A stretch of DNA of 64,000 nt from Candidatus Accumulibacter propinquus (GTDB lineage Bacteria; Pseudomonadota; Gammaproteobacteria; Burkholderiales; Rhodocyclaceae). Below, piece by piece: positions 1-8,478 of the stretch; positions within the stretch are counted from its first letter, which is position 1; every line of letters starts with the position of its first letter. The notes beneath the pieces were generated by a model. That model did no database searches, was not told the origin of the DNA, and was given only the letters and a program-made list of their open reading frames with translations. The stretch is from the NCBI GenBank assembly GCA_016714935.1, contig JADKBU010000003.1, positions 186,001-250,000 on the forward strand, read 5' to 3'. The position numbers were made by a program, and so were the translations under genes.

Positions 1-180
1 TTCGACCCCCTTCTGGCCCGCACGCGACTCTGCGCGCGCATTGTATTCCGAAGTTCGACAGAGGGGAGATTGTGCAGACCTACGTTTCCACGTCAGCTGC
101 AGGCGCGCGCGCCGGCCAGGACCGGTGAGCACGCCCGACGCCTTCACATTCTTGTCGTCGCAACGCCGGGCACACAAGAA

Positions 181-205
181 GACGCCCCGTTGTTGCCGGG
201 GCGTC
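181..205 (-). terminator. Hairpin terminator downstream of the first DUF47 gene
   Basis: A perfect 9-bp inverted repeat (GACGCCCCG / CGGGGCGTC, 7-nt loop) lies about 70 bp past the stop of the minus-strand DUF47 gene. Read on the minus strand it is followed by TTCTTGTG, a weak T-rich tract. It plausibly ends the DUF47-pit-DUF47 transcript. Bases 1-180 show no convincing gene. Confidence 0.6.
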
Positions 206-271
206 GCATTATTACAGTGGGCTAACACGCCATCAGATGAGCGTCGTGTGCCGTGCGTTCAACGCCAGTGC

Positions 272-907
272 TCAGGCATTCTGAATCAGGATCTCTTCGA
301 GCATCTGGGCGGAAGCCTTGCTGCTACGTAGCACCTTCTCCTGCAGCGCATAGAACTGCCGCAAGCCCAGCGCCCGCAAAGCCGCACGATCATCACCCTC
401 ATTCTGAAACAGCGCCTTGATCGCCCGTTGCATGACCAGATCGGACTTCTCTTCGATGCGCTCGATCTCAACGCAGAGGTTGAGCGTCGTGTCGCTGCGC
501 TCCTTTTCCTTCAAGGCGGCGATGGCGCGCGTCAGCCGCGAGCAGGCCTCCACCGCCATCGACGCCAGTTCGCGTGATTCGGCATTGACCTCGGTGATGT
601 TGTAGATGCCGACCGCCTGGGCAACATCCTGCACCGCATTCATCACGCGGTCGATATCCAGCGTCAGTGCGTAGACCTGATCGCGGTTGAGCGGGGTGAC
701 GAAGGACTTGTGCAGCATCGTCATCAGATCAGCCTTGATCTGGTCCGCGCTCGCTTCGTTCATGTTGATTTCCTGAACCAGCGCGGCGACATCCGCCTGG
801 CTGACCCCCAGGCTGGTGATCAGGCGCAACATCGCATTGGCACCTGCCAGGACACGCTCGCTGTGGGCCGCGAGAAGCTCAAAAAACTCGGTCCGCTTCG
901 GTAGCAT
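272..907 (-). CDS. DUF47 family PhoU-like protein (downstream copy)
   Basis: A 211-residue, almost entirely alpha-helical protein with the DUF47/PhoU-like pattern: an N-terminal EFFELLAAH stretch, then acidic helices with conserved NRDQVYALT and ALQEKVL segments. DUF47 proteins are cytoplasmic and are commonly encoded beside Pit phosphate carriers, where they are thought to modulate or assemble with the transporter; the molecular role is not settled. The ATG is preceded by AGGGAG at good spacing. It follows pit on the same strand after about 110 bp and is a clear paralogue of the gene at 2046-2684. No membrane segment is present. A metal-binding role, as in PhoU, is possible but not shown. 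Confidence 0.9.
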   Translation of the reverse strand: MLPKRTEFFELLAAHSERVLAGANAMLRLITSLGVSQADVAALVQEINMNEASADQIKADLMTMLHKSFVTPLNRDQVYALTLDIDRVMNAVQDVAQAVGIYNITEVNAESRELASMAVEACSRLTRAIAALKEKERSDTTLNLCVEIERIEEKSDLVMQRAIKALFQNEGDDRAALRALGLRQFYALQEKVLRSSKASAQMLEEILIQNA

Positions 908-975
908 AAGTAACTCCCTTGATATTCATCTGTTGTAACGAGTGGTGCACACGGTGTGGTGGATTCTGATACTCC

Positions 976-1001
976 GACGCCCCCCCTGACGGGGGGGGGT
1001 C
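976..1001 (-). other. GC-rich intercistronic hairpin between pit and DUF47
   Basis: A run of C residues pairs with a run of G residues (roughly GACxCCCCCC / GGGGGGGTC, loop TGAC) between the pit stop and the next DUF47 start. There is no T-tract on the minus strand, so it looks more like an mRNA-stabilising or polarity hairpin than a full terminator. Confidence 0.45.
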
Positions 1002-1018
1002 GTGCGAGCGCGCCGCGC

Positions 1019-2032
1019 TTACATGAACTTGGTCCCGACATACCAGAAAAACGCCGCGACCAAACCCGCGGCAGGAATCGTCAGCACCCAGGCGACCATC
1101 AGATTCATGGTAATCGCCCAGCGCACCGCCTTGACGTCGGTCGCCGCGCCGACACCGATGATCGCGCCGGTGATGGTGTGCGTGGTCGACACCGGAATGC
1201 CGCCCAGCGTCGCCAGACCCAGCGTGATCGCACCACCCATCGAAGCGCACGAACCACTCACCGCATTGAGCTTGGTGATCTTGGTGCCCATCGTCTTGAC
1301 GATGCGCCAGCCACCCAGGTACGTTCCCCAGGCAATCGCGGCGTAGCACGAATAGATCACCCAGGACGGCAGGGTCGCCACGTCCTTGGTCGCCACCCCG
1401 GCAGTGATCATCAGCAGCCAGATGATGCCGATCGTCTTCTGCGCGTCGTTACCGCCGTGGCCCAGGCTGTACGCGGCAGCGGCGAACAACTGCCCGCCCT
1501 TGAAAAACTTCCCGGCCTGATACGGCGAGGTACCGCGGAATATCCAGGCCACCAGCACCATCAGCAAACCGCCGATGATTACCCCGACCAGCGGCGAAAT
1601 GATGATGAAAGCGAGAATCTTGCCGAAACCCTCCCAGACGATCGGCGCCCCCGAACCGGCCTTGGCCACCGTCGCTCCGACCAGGCCACCGACCAGTGCG
1701 TGCGACGACGACGAAGGAATGCCGTAGTACCAGGTGATGATGTTCCAGATCAGGGCTCCCATCAAGGCCCCGAAGATCACGTAATAATCGACGAAAGTCG
1801 GGTCGACGGTGCCCTTGCCGATCGTTGCCGCCACCTTGAGCTGAAACACCCACAAGGCGGCGAAGTTGAAGAACGCGGCGAACAGTACCGCCTGCTTGGG
1901 TGTCAGGGCGCCGGTTGCCACGATCGTCGAGATCGAGTTGGCACCATCATGAAACCCGTTCATGAAGTCGAACGCCAGCGCAATTGCGATCAGCAACGCC
2001 AGCGTCCAGATGCTCATATTTAGGCCTTCCAT
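1019..2032 (-). CDS. pit: Low-affinity inorganic phosphate transporter, Pit family
   Basis: A 337-residue polytopic inner-membrane protein with about ten hydrophobic segments. Both PiT-family signatures are present: FMNGFHDGANSI near residues 22-33 and the inverted second copy LGHGGNDAQKTIG near residues 190-202, the expected repeat architecture. The family moves metal-phosphate complexes coupled to protons (or sodium). The ATG at 2032 has GAGAGG upstream; an in-frame ATG five codons later is an alternative with GGAAGG before it. It starts 13 bp after the stop of one DUF47 gene and is followed by a second, so the three probably form one transcript. In polyphosphate-accumulating Rhodocyclaceae, Pit is regarded as the main route for bulk phosphate uptake; that role here is inference from the likely taxon. 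Confidence 0.96.
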   Translation of the reverse strand: MEGLNMSIWTLALLIAIALAFDFMNGFHDGANSISTIVATGALTPKQAVLFAAFFNFAALWVFQLKVAATIGKGTVDPTFVDYYVIFGALMGALIWNIITWYYGIPSSSSHALVGGLVGATVAKAGSGAPIVWEGFGKILAFIIISPLVGVIIGGLLMVLVAWIFRGTSPYQAGKFFKGGQLFAAAAYSLGHGGNDAQKTIGIIWLLMITAGVATKDVATLPSWVIYSCYAAIAWGTYLGGWRIVKTMGTKITKLNAVSGSCASMGGAITLGLATLGGIPVSTTHTITGAIIGVGAATDVKAVRWAITMNLMVAWVLTIPAAGLVAAFFWYVGTKFM

Positions 2033-2045
2033 TTTCGACTACCTC

Positions 2046-2684
2046 TCAGGAGTTTTCGATCAGGATCTCTTCGATCATCTTGGCCGCATCCTGGCAGCAG
2101 TCGAGGACGGATTCCTGAAGAGCATAAAACTCCCGCATCCGCATCGTCTGCCAGACGTTGGCCCCCTCCTGAAACAGCGCCGTGATCGCCTTGTGCTGTA
2201 CGCGGTCGGCCTTGCTCTCGATTTCCTCGATTTCCTTGCACAGGTTGAGCGTCTCAGCGCCGCGCGCCTTGTCGCCCAGAGCCGCGACCGCACGGTTGAG
2301 ACGCATGCAGGCGTCAGCACTCAGGGAAGCCATTTCGCGAGCCTCCACCGTAGACTGCTTGATGCCGTACATGTCAATTGCGTTGGCCACCGACTGCAGG
2401 ACATTGAGCGTCATGTCGAGATCCGTGACCAGCGAATGGATCTGATCGCGGTTGATCGGCGTCGTGAAGGACTGGTGCAGGCGAGAAATCACCTTGGCCT
2501 TGATCTGGTCGGCATTCTTCTCGTTGAGATTGACCTCCGCGACCAGGGCAGCAGCGTTGCCACTGCCATCGCCCAGGCCATTGATCAGGCGCAAGGTGGC
2601 ATTGGCGCCGGCGGCAACCTGTTCGGCATGCGCGGCAAGAAGCTCGAAAAATTCCCGGCGTTGCGGCATCAGACTACTAAACAT
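2046..2684 (-). CDS. DUF47 family PhoU-like protein (upstream copy)
   Basis: A 212-residue all-helical protein, first gene of the DUF47-pit-DUF47 operon. It shares EFFELLAAH, a GANATLRLI stretch matching GANAMLRLI in the other copy, NRDQIHSL and ALQESVL with the paralogue at 272-907, so the pair arose by duplication. The ATG at 2684 is preceded by GGAGG at 5-nt spacing, a strong ribosome binding site. The family usually accompanies Pit transporters. Two copies around one transporter suggest either a hetero-oligomeric partner or two regulators with different signals; neither can be decided from sequence. Confidence 0.92.
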   Translation of the reverse strand: MFSSLMPQRREFFELLAAHAEQVAAGANATLRLINGLGDGSGNAAALVAEVNLNEKNADQIKAKVISRLHQSFTTPINRDQIHSLVTDLDMTLNVLQSVANAIDMYGIKQSTVEAREMASLSADACMRLNRAVAALGDKARGAETLNLCKEIEEIESKADRVQHKAITALFQEGANVWQTMRMREFYALQESVLDCCQDAAKMIEEILIENS

Positions 2685-3013
2685 ACGACCTCCATGGGTT
2701 TATCTGCCCAAGCGAGCAGATTTCAGTTAAAATTTTGGCCCCGATCGGGGATCGGCACCACTTCAGGATCTGCCAGAACTTACTTTATTCTTTCGGAGCG
2801 CATCCACAGATCGGAAGGACGTTGTCGACTTAAAGGAATCGACGGGCGCAAGGCTTCCAATGCCCCACGAGGTCAAGGCGCAGATTTCACTTCGAATATT
2901 GAACCCCCCCTGCTGCTGCGACCTGCTGCTGCGACCGCCCATCACCCCAAGCCATTCACAGCTCGGGGGCGGGAGCGCGTCGCTATCCGACCTTCACGAA
3001 AACCGCTCCACGC
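2685..3013. other. Intergenic region between the RHH-like gene and the DUF47-pit operon
   Basis: About 330 bp with no convincing gene on either strand. It should hold the promoter of the DUF47-pit operon, but I see no strong sigma-70 pair and no recognisable Pho box. A 12-bp palindrome CCCCGATCGGGG lies at 2739-2750 and a 13-bp unit (CTGCTGCTGCGAC) is repeated in tandem at 2910-2935. Confidence 0.5.
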
Positions 3014-3712
3014 TCAGCCTTTTTTCTTCCCTTTCGCTGGCGCTGCCAGTGCCGTAAGCAACTCTTTCATCTGCTCGAGCCTTTGCTCGGCAAACAGGCG
3101 TACACCTGCACGCAGGATGTCAGACTTGCTCGCCGCCCAACCCGCTGCCTTGGACAATTCCGCCCGCAAGGCTTCGATGGCGGCCTCTTCGGTCTTCAGC
3201 AACTCGACGGTGTAGCGTACGAGTTTGTCACCCTTCGCCTTGGCAGCACTCTCAAGCATCTCAACCGCTTCCGCCAGCCTGGCCGATTGCTTGCCGGTAT
3301 CCCCCTTATTGACTGGCGCTGCTTCGGCCCCGGCTTTGACCGCCTTCTGCACCTTTGCCGACAGGCCAGGATTATTAGCGGCTGCTTTCTTGCTGCTCGG
3401 CTTGGACTTCGCATCAACCGCCTTCTTCAAGCCCTTGGTGTCAGCTTTACCTGCTGGCCCAGGACTTGCTTTGGCAACCTGCTTGGCGGCTGCCTTGGTG
3501 CTCGCCTTTGGAGCGGGCGTCGCATCCGGTTTTACGCTAGGCGGCGCAGCAACAACCGGGCTTGCGGGTGGTGTGGGAGCAACGACTTCGGTCTCAGGAG
3601 GCGCAACCAGGGGAACGTCAGTGGCCACCAAACGCTCGGCGAGCGACTCGTCTTCCTTTTTCAGACTGGCACGCAAAGCGGTCTTGTTGCTGGTGGTTAC
3701 AGGGGTCGTCAT
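3014..3712 (-). CDS. Ala/Pro/Lys-rich ParA partner with C-terminal ribbon-helix-helix-like module
   Basis: A 232-residue protein of unassigned family. Residues about 35-125 are low-complexity Ala, Pro and Lys, presumably disordered and positively charged. Residues about 155-225 read as a short strand (VRYTVEL), a helix (TEEAAIEALRAEL), a turn, and a helix starting SKSDILRAGVRLF, the layout of a CopG/Arc/ParG-type RHH DNA-binding fold; the tail is Lys-rich. The start codon overlaps the stop of the upstream parA (TGATG), so translation is likely coupled. Known ParA partners of this kind bind DNA repeats and stimulate the ATPase; here this is inference. Alternatives are a McdB-like cargo adaptor or a nucleoid/granule-associated protein. 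Confidence 0.7.
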   Translation of the reverse strand: MTTPVTTSNKTALRASLKKEDESLAERLVATDVPLVAPPETEVVAPTPPASPVVAAPPSVKPDATPAPKASTKAAAKQVAKASPGPAGKADTKGLKKAVDAKSKPSSKKAAANNPGLSAKVQKAVKAGAEAAPVNKGDTGKQSARLAEAVEMLESAAKAKGDKLVRYTVELLKTEEAAIEALRAELSKAAGWAASKSDILRAGVRLFAEQRLEQMKELLTALAAPAKGKKKG

Positions 3713-4377
3713 CAGTTTTCTCCCAATTGTTTAAGAACGGCCGCGATCAGCTTGCGCACTTCTTGCTGCGCGGCATCAGCAGCAGAACCGAGTTGAAAAA
3801 CGGATGCCCCAATCACCGCGCTTTGGGCATAAGCATTGCGCTGACAAAGAACCACATCGAGAATCGGAAGGGTGAATTCATGCAGCAGTTCAAGCACATC
3901 GTTGGCCAAAGCCGTGTTTTGCACGCGATTCGGGAGGATGCAACCATGCAGACGATGGCTTTGCTCCATGCGATTGAGGACCAGACGTTCGACCGCCAGC
4001 GTCGACCACAGGTCGGTTGGGCTGGGCACCGCCGGAATCACCGCCAGATGTGCAACCGCCAGTGCCGCCAGTGTCGACGGATGGTAGATCGACGGCGGGG
4101 TGTCGAGAACGACGTAATCTGCCTCCTTCTGCAGTTTTCCGATGTGTTTGATCAGTTCCAGGCCGGTCATCTTGCGGACATCGAGTTGCAGGTCAGAATC
4201 GAGCAACGGCGCCGACTCTGCCCAGCGAAATGCGCTTTCCTGCGGGTCCAGGTCGACCAGCAGCACAGAAGCGCCGATAGCCTGAAACCCTCCTCCGAGT
4301 TGCATGGCGACAGTGGTCTTGCCGGCGCCGCCCTTTTGCGAGACGACGGCAATCACCCGGCCTAATGACAATGACAT
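3712..4377 (-). CDS. parA: ParA/MinD-family partitioning ATPase, small orphan type
   Basis: A 221-residue P-loop ATPase with the deviant Walker A motif SQKGGAGKTT (residues about 13-22) carrying the signature lysine, a Walker A' segment LLVDLDPQESA, and the Walker B-like VVLDTPPSI. It lacks the N-terminal helix-turn-helix of type Ia ParA proteins and matches the size of type Ib partition ATPases and of cargo-positioning ATPases such as McdA. AGGTAGGA precedes the ATG. It is not next to a replication origin or a ParB with a parS-binding HTH, so it is unlikely to be the main chromosome-segregation ParA. The coupled downstream gene and upstream repeats make a self-contained cassette. The cargo (plasmid-like locus, polymer granule or protein cluster) is unknown. 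Confidence 0.88.
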   Translation of the reverse strand: MSLSLGRVIAVVSQKGGAGKTTVAMQLGGGFQAIGASVLLVDLDPQESAFRWAESAPLLDSDLQLDVRKMTGLELIKHIGKLQKEADYVVLDTPPSIYHPSTLAALAVAHLAVIPAVPSPTDLWSTLAVERLVLNRMEQSHRLHGCILPNRVQNTALANDVLELLHEFTLPILDVVLCQRNAYAQSAVIGASVFQLGSAADAAQQEVRKLIAAVLKQLGEN

Positions 4378-4426
4378 GAATCCTACCTCTTCAGAAGCGT
4401 GTGGATGTGGATCCGCATAAGTGACG

Positions 4427-4454
4427 ATTATGCCACCGCGGGAAAATCGGACAA
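4427..4454 (-). promoter_or_regulatory. Candidate sigma-70 promoter of the parA operon
   Basis: On the minus strand TTGTCC (4449-4454) and CATAAT (4427-4432) are separated by 16 bp. The predicted start point lies about 40 bp before the parA ATG. The direct repeats begin just upstream of the -35 box, a position suited to autoregulation. Confidence 0.55.
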
Positions 4455-4459
4455 GCCGA

Positions 4460-4510
4460 AATGGGACTGTAACGGGCCATGAAATGGGCCATTTTTTTGC
4501 AAACGGACCA
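4460..4510. repeat. Four direct repeats (consensus AAYGGRCCA) upstream of parA
   Basis: On the plus strand the 9-mers are AATGGGACT (4460), AACGGGCCA (4471), AATGGGCCA (4483) and AACGGACCA (4502). The first three are spaced 11-12 bp, about one helical turn; the fourth is 19 bp further on. Tandem short sites of this kind are typical of RHH partition proteins, which use them both as operator and centromere. Binding by the protein encoded at 3014-3712 is inferred. Confidence 0.6.
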
Positions 4511-4640
4511 TTGTATGACGTAAGTCAACGAAACCCGTCGCCAGGCCCCCTCGCTGCCTGAAAAGTACTGTAGCAAAACCCGCTGGCCCGGCTCACAACA
4601 GCCATTGCTCTGACTGGCCCGGCGACTGTTGCACAGGCGC

Positions 4641-7331
4641 CTAGCCGTCGGCAAGAATGTTGAGTGTCCTGGCCCTGACGACCGCTTCGCGGCGACTCGA
4701 CGCACGCAGCTTGCGGTAGATGTTCTGTGTATGTCTCTTCACCGTCGCCCGCGAAATGCACAACTCCTCCGAAATCTCGATGTTGCTAAGCCTGACCGCC
4801 AACAGTTTGAGGATCTTGAGTTCGCGCCGGGTCAGGTCGGCGCCCACTTGCTGGCGACCGGCACTGACCAGCCAGTCGTCGTTGAGTGCGGAAAGGATCT
4901 GCGCCACGTAGCGGGCGTTGCCCTTGACGGGGTCGAGTCGTTTCAGCGGCCTCACAAGTTCCTGCCCGAGATCGACGAACAAACGAATGAACCCAGCCGG
5001 TTGGGCAAGTGCCAACGCACGACCCAGCAGATCATCAGCGGCGACTTCGTCGCCGAGCGCGTGTTGTAGCAGTGCCTGTAGTGCGAACACCTCGATCAGA
5101 AAACGAACATTGTGCCTGGACGTCAACTCCGCTTCCAGCAGGTTCAACAGCCGTCCTGCCTGCTCGCGACTCTCGGCACTCCCCTCGGCAAGCCACACCC
5201 GGACCAGTGTCAAGTGCGGCGCGCTGGAGAAGCGGTAGACGAATTGCAAAGGGCCCGGATCGAAGTTGCGCGCCCACGCCTGTGCCTCGTCAATCCGCCC
5301 CTGGCGGAGAGCAAGGTCAGCCTGCCAGGCCTGAGCACGAAACAAGGCCGGCGTATCGCCGCTGCGTAACAAATGTCCGCAGACCGTATCGACAATCTCA
5401 CGTGCGCGGTCCGCCTGACCGAGCGCCTGGTAGACCGCTGCCAGAACGAATGAAACTTCGGTGCGGTAGCCGATACGGGGGGCATACTGCGGGGCGAGCG
5501 CCGGGGCCAGGGTGGCTTCGGCCTGCGCCAGATCGTTGCGCTGGTATTGAACCAGTCCATGGAAATAACGCCCGAGTGCCTGACTGCCCTCGTTGGGAAA
5601 ACGCTCCTCGCTGAGTTTGTAGTGCTGATTGGCAGTTCGCTGCAACGCCGACAGATCGGCTGCCATCCAGTTGATGAAGCACAATGCTGCCACCAACGGG
5701 GCCTGGCAAATGTCTATCGGCCCGGACGCGCGCGTCAGCGCCTCATGAATCCACTGGCGTGCTCCACCGAGGTCGCCGTTCATCTGGCGGGTACCGGCCA
5801 ACACCGCCTGCGCAATTACTCGGGCATGCGAGCAATCAGTGGGCAGGTGCCGCAGTGCGTCTTCCGCGCAGGCGACTGCGAGGTCAGCCAGCCCCTGCTG
5901 GTATCTCTGCAGACTGCGCAGCGCCAGAACGCTGCCACGCAGCGAAGCAACGCTCTGGACGTCGAGAATCTCATGATCGCGCTCGAGCAAAGCCTCGATG
6001 CGATCGAGAACCAAAGGCGTCTCCAGGTGACGGCCCTGGTGATACATCAGCCAGGCTTTCATCAGCAGGAGTTCGACGGCATCCTCAACGGTATCTGGCG
6101 GCAACAGCTGCAGGCAACGACCGAGTCGGTGCCGCTGCTCCCGGTTGAGCAGTGGATTGCGATGACGCGCCAGCAATTCTCCCGCGGCGATCGCGCCGTC
6201 AGCGGCCAGAATATGCGGAATCGCTTCCTCCAGCAGACCTTGCGCTTCCAGCCAGGCCGCCGCCCGTCGATGCAACCCGGCGATCTCTCCCGCCGCATGC
6301 TGCAAGCCCAGTTGCCGCTGCAGAAACTCCTGAAACAGACGGTGATACCGATACCACTCGCAACTATCGTCGACGGGGCTGCAGAGCAACTCACCGCTCG
6401 ATACCAGACGCATGAACTCCCGGCCATCGGTTCCCTCGCCAACCGACACGCATTCCCCCAGGACGGCATCGCATAACGCCACACAGAAGCGCCCGAGGAT
6501 CGACGTCCTGAGCAGGCAGTCACGCATGCGATCGGACTGCCGTGCAAGTACCTCCTCGACGAAGTACTGCTGCACTTGCAGCGCACGACCACTGAAAGCA
6601 CTCCCGCTTTCGCCGGCAGCGCCATTGTTGCGCAGCGCAAGCGCCGCCAGGCGAACGCCAACCGGCCACCCCTCCGTACAGTGCTGCAGAGTGGCCAACA
6701 TCATCTCGGGAATGGCACGTCCGCTACAGCGCTCGATCAGGATCGCCGTGACGCGCTCGCTGAACTGCAGTTCACGCATGCGGATCTCGAGCATCGCCTC
6801 ACGAACACGCAGTACCCCGAGGGACAAAGGGGGATCCTGACGAGCACACACCACCAGATGCAGACCCTTCACAGGATGCGCCAACAGGCGATCGAGCAAG
6901 GCGTGCGTTTGCGGCGAGTCAATGCGGTGGTAGTCGTCGAGCACCACGACCAGTGGCGCTGACAATGCATCCAGGTCATTGCTCAAACTGGCCAGAAGGG
7001 CCGCCGACGAGGGCGTTCCGGCGTTAAGGCAGGCCAGCGTGTCGGCACAGGCGTCGGCTATCGCTGTCCGCACGGCGGCGACGAAATAGCTCACGAAGAC
7101 CGCCGGATCGCTGTCGTCGCGGTCAAGTGAAAGCCAGGCTGACAAGCCATCACGGCCATCGAGCCAGCGCGCGACGAGGGAAGTCTTGCCATAGCCTGCC
7201 GGCGCCGACAGCAAGGTCAAGGGCAGGCTGCGGCCACCTTCCAGCAAGGCCAGCAAATCGCTGCTGTTGACAAAGTCGCCCGCGACACGCGGACGTTGCA
7301 GTTTGCTACGGATGATCTGGACGGTTGACAT
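4641..7331 (-). CDS. MalT-like LuxR-family ATP-dependent transcriptional regulator
   Basis: An 896-residue protein with the size and layout of the MalT/LAL class. The N-terminal NTPase has Walker A LLSAPAGYGKTS (residues about 40-51) and a hydrophobic-acidic segment LVVVLDDYHRI as Walker B. A long helical, TPR-like sensor region follows (residues about 400-800). The C-terminus is a LuxR HTH (residues about 830-885) with LTRRELKILKLLA, SNIEIS and ATVKRHTQNIYRKL. Family members bind ATP and an inducer, then oligomerise to activate promoters. AGGA precedes the ATG. No sugar-utilisation genes are adjacent, so the inducer and targets are unknown. It does not overlap its neighbours and probably forms a single-gene transcript. 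Confidence 0.9.
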   Translation of the reverse strand: MSTVQIIRSKLQRPRVAGDFVNSSDLLALLEGGRSLPLTLLSAPAGYGKTSLVARWLDGRDGLSAWLSLDRDDSDPAVFVSYFVAAVRTAIADACADTLACLNAGTPSSAALLASLSNDLDALSAPLVVVLDDYHRIDSPQTHALLDRLLAHPVKGLHLVVCARQDPPLSLGVLRVREAMLEIRMRELQFSERVTAILIERCSGRAIPEMMLATLQHCTEGWPVGVRLAALALRNNGAAGESGSAFSGRALQVQQYFVEEVLARQSDRMRDCLLRTSILGRFCVALCDAVLGECVSVGEGTDGREFMRLVSSGELLCSPVDDSCEWYRYHRLFQEFLQRQLGLQHAAGEIAGLHRRAAAWLEAQGLLEEAIPHILAADGAIAAGELLARHRNPLLNREQRHRLGRCLQLLPPDTVEDAVELLLMKAWLMYHQGRHLETPLVLDRIEALLERDHEILDVQSVASLRGSVLALRSLQRYQQGLADLAVACAEDALRHLPTDCSHARVIAQAVLAGTRQMNGDLGGARQWIHEALTRASGPIDICQAPLVAALCFINWMAADLSALQRTANQHYKLSEERFPNEGSQALGRYFHGLVQYQRNDLAQAEATLAPALAPQYAPRIGYRTEVSFVLAAVYQALGQADRAREIVDTVCGHLLRSGDTPALFRAQAWQADLALRQGRIDEAQAWARNFDPGPLQFVYRFSSAPHLTLVRVWLAEGSAESREQAGRLLNLLEAELTSRHNVRFLIEVFALQALLQHALGDEVAADDLLGRALALAQPAGFIRLFVDLGQELVRPLKRLDPVKGNARYVAQILSALNDDWLVSAGRQQVGADLTRRELKILKLLAVRLSNIEISEELCISRATVKRHTQNIYRKLRASSRREAVVRARTLNILADG

Positions 7332-7468
7332 TTCTTCCTGACGCGGCTGCCATCATCTGACCCGCGCAGCCTCAACTGAAAGTACGCGATGATACTTCCA
7401 GGCAAGGCAAAGTGTGCAGGCAACCGGTTCTGTCTGTGGCTCGGCCTCGGCAGGTGAGCAGCCTTCGC

Positions 7469-8368
7469 TCATGGTCCAGTGTTGAGCAGTGTCTCGATCT
7501 GCGCGTCCTTGTCCTGCCAGATCTGTTGCATCCACTGCTGGAAGGCCTCGCGAACCGCCGGATCGTTGGCATAATCTCCACATGCCAGGTGCCTGGGTAC
7601 CGGCAGCGTCTGTATCCGAACCCGAACCCGTCGCATACCGCCGCTGAGGAACTGCCAGAAATCCGGTGCCCCATCGGGATAGACGATGGTGACATCGAGA
7701 ATGGCGCGGAACTTGTCGCCCATCACGTTCAGTGCCAGGGCAATGCCCCCGGCCTTCGGCCTCAGCAGATGACGATAGGGCGACTGTTGTAGCTGGTGCT
7801 TGCTCGGGGTGAAGCGCGTCCCCTCGCAGAAATTGACCACGCTGGTGGGGATCAGCGAAAACTTTTCACAGGCCAGACGCGTCGCCTCCTGATCCTTGCC
7901 GCGCAATTCCGGATGCGCCTTGAGAACTTCCTCACTATGCCGGCGCATGAACGGAAAATCGAGTGCCCACCAGGCCAGTCCCATTACCGGCACCCACAAC
8001 AACTGCTGTTTGAGGAAGAACTTGAGCAGGGGAATGCGATGCGTCAAGAGGTGCTGGAGTACCAGAATGTCGGCCCAGGTTTGATGATTGCAGTTCACCA
8101 GATACCAGCCGCACGGGTCAAGGCCGGCGATTCCCTGGACATCCCACGTTGCCTTTTGCGTCAGTGCCATCCAGCCATTGTTGCAGACGATCCAGGCTTC
8201 GGCAATGCGCACCAGCAGCGGATCGAGACGCAGGCGTGCCATCTTGAACGGCAGCATCAACCGGAACACCGCCAACAGCAGCAGGATCGGGACCCAGAAG
8301 AAGCTGTTGAGCACCAGCAGCATGGCAGCGATCAGGCCGATCAACGGCGCGGGCAGAAAACCGAGCAT
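7469..8368 (-). CDS. 1-acyl-sn-glycerol-3-phosphate acyltransferase-like protein (PlsC superfamily, YihG-like)
   Basis: About 299 residues with an N-terminal membrane segment rich in Leu/Ile/Val (residues 1-45) and the glycerolipid acyltransferase motifs in order: NHQTWAD (catalytic NHx4D), the FMRRHS region, CEGTRFT (EGTR substrate-binding motif) and PKAGGIALAL. The NHQTWAD variant and total length resemble the YihG/LCLAT-type subgroup rather than the short housekeeping PlsC. It should transfer an acyl chain to a lysophospholipid at the inner membrane. I chose the ATG at 8368 (AGGTG upstream); the open frame extends 47 codons further with an Arg-rich, unlikely N-terminus. It lies downstream of ylqF on the same strand. 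Confidence 0.87.
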   Translation of the reverse strand: MLGFLPAPLIGLIAAMLLVLNSFFWVPILLLLAVFRLMLPFKMARLRLDPLLVRIAEAWIVCNNGWMALTQKATWDVQGIAGLDPCGWYLVNCNHQTWADILVLQHLLTHRIPLLKFFLKQQLLWVPVMGLAWWALDFPFMRRHSEEVLKAHPELRGKDQEATRLACEKFSLIPTSVVNFCEGTRFTPSKHQLQQSPYRHLLRPKAGGIALALNVMGDKFRAILDVTIVYPDGAPDFWQFLSGGMRRVRVRIQTLPVPRHLACGDYANDPAVREAFQQWMQQIWQDKDAQIETLLNTGP

Positions 8369-8478
8369 GACTACACCTGCGAGCAAAAATCGACGACACC
8401 GGCCGGAGCGCCGGCGTCGCCTGCTTGCGTCCGCGGCGACAAGTGACGCCAAGAGTGGGGCATGCTCGGCATGATGAG

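Noticed and set aside
956..2023. A 355-codon open frame opposite pit
   Set aside because: His/Arg/Asp-rich with no hydrophobic structure, while the opposite strand carries both Pit signatures.
2685..2800. Search for a Pho box upstream of the DUF47-pit operon
   Set aside because: No pair of CTGTCAT-like half-sites with correct spacing was seen.
2910..2935. Two tandem copies of CTGCTGCTGCGAC
   Set aside because: Too short and isolated to interpret; noted only as local sequence slippage.
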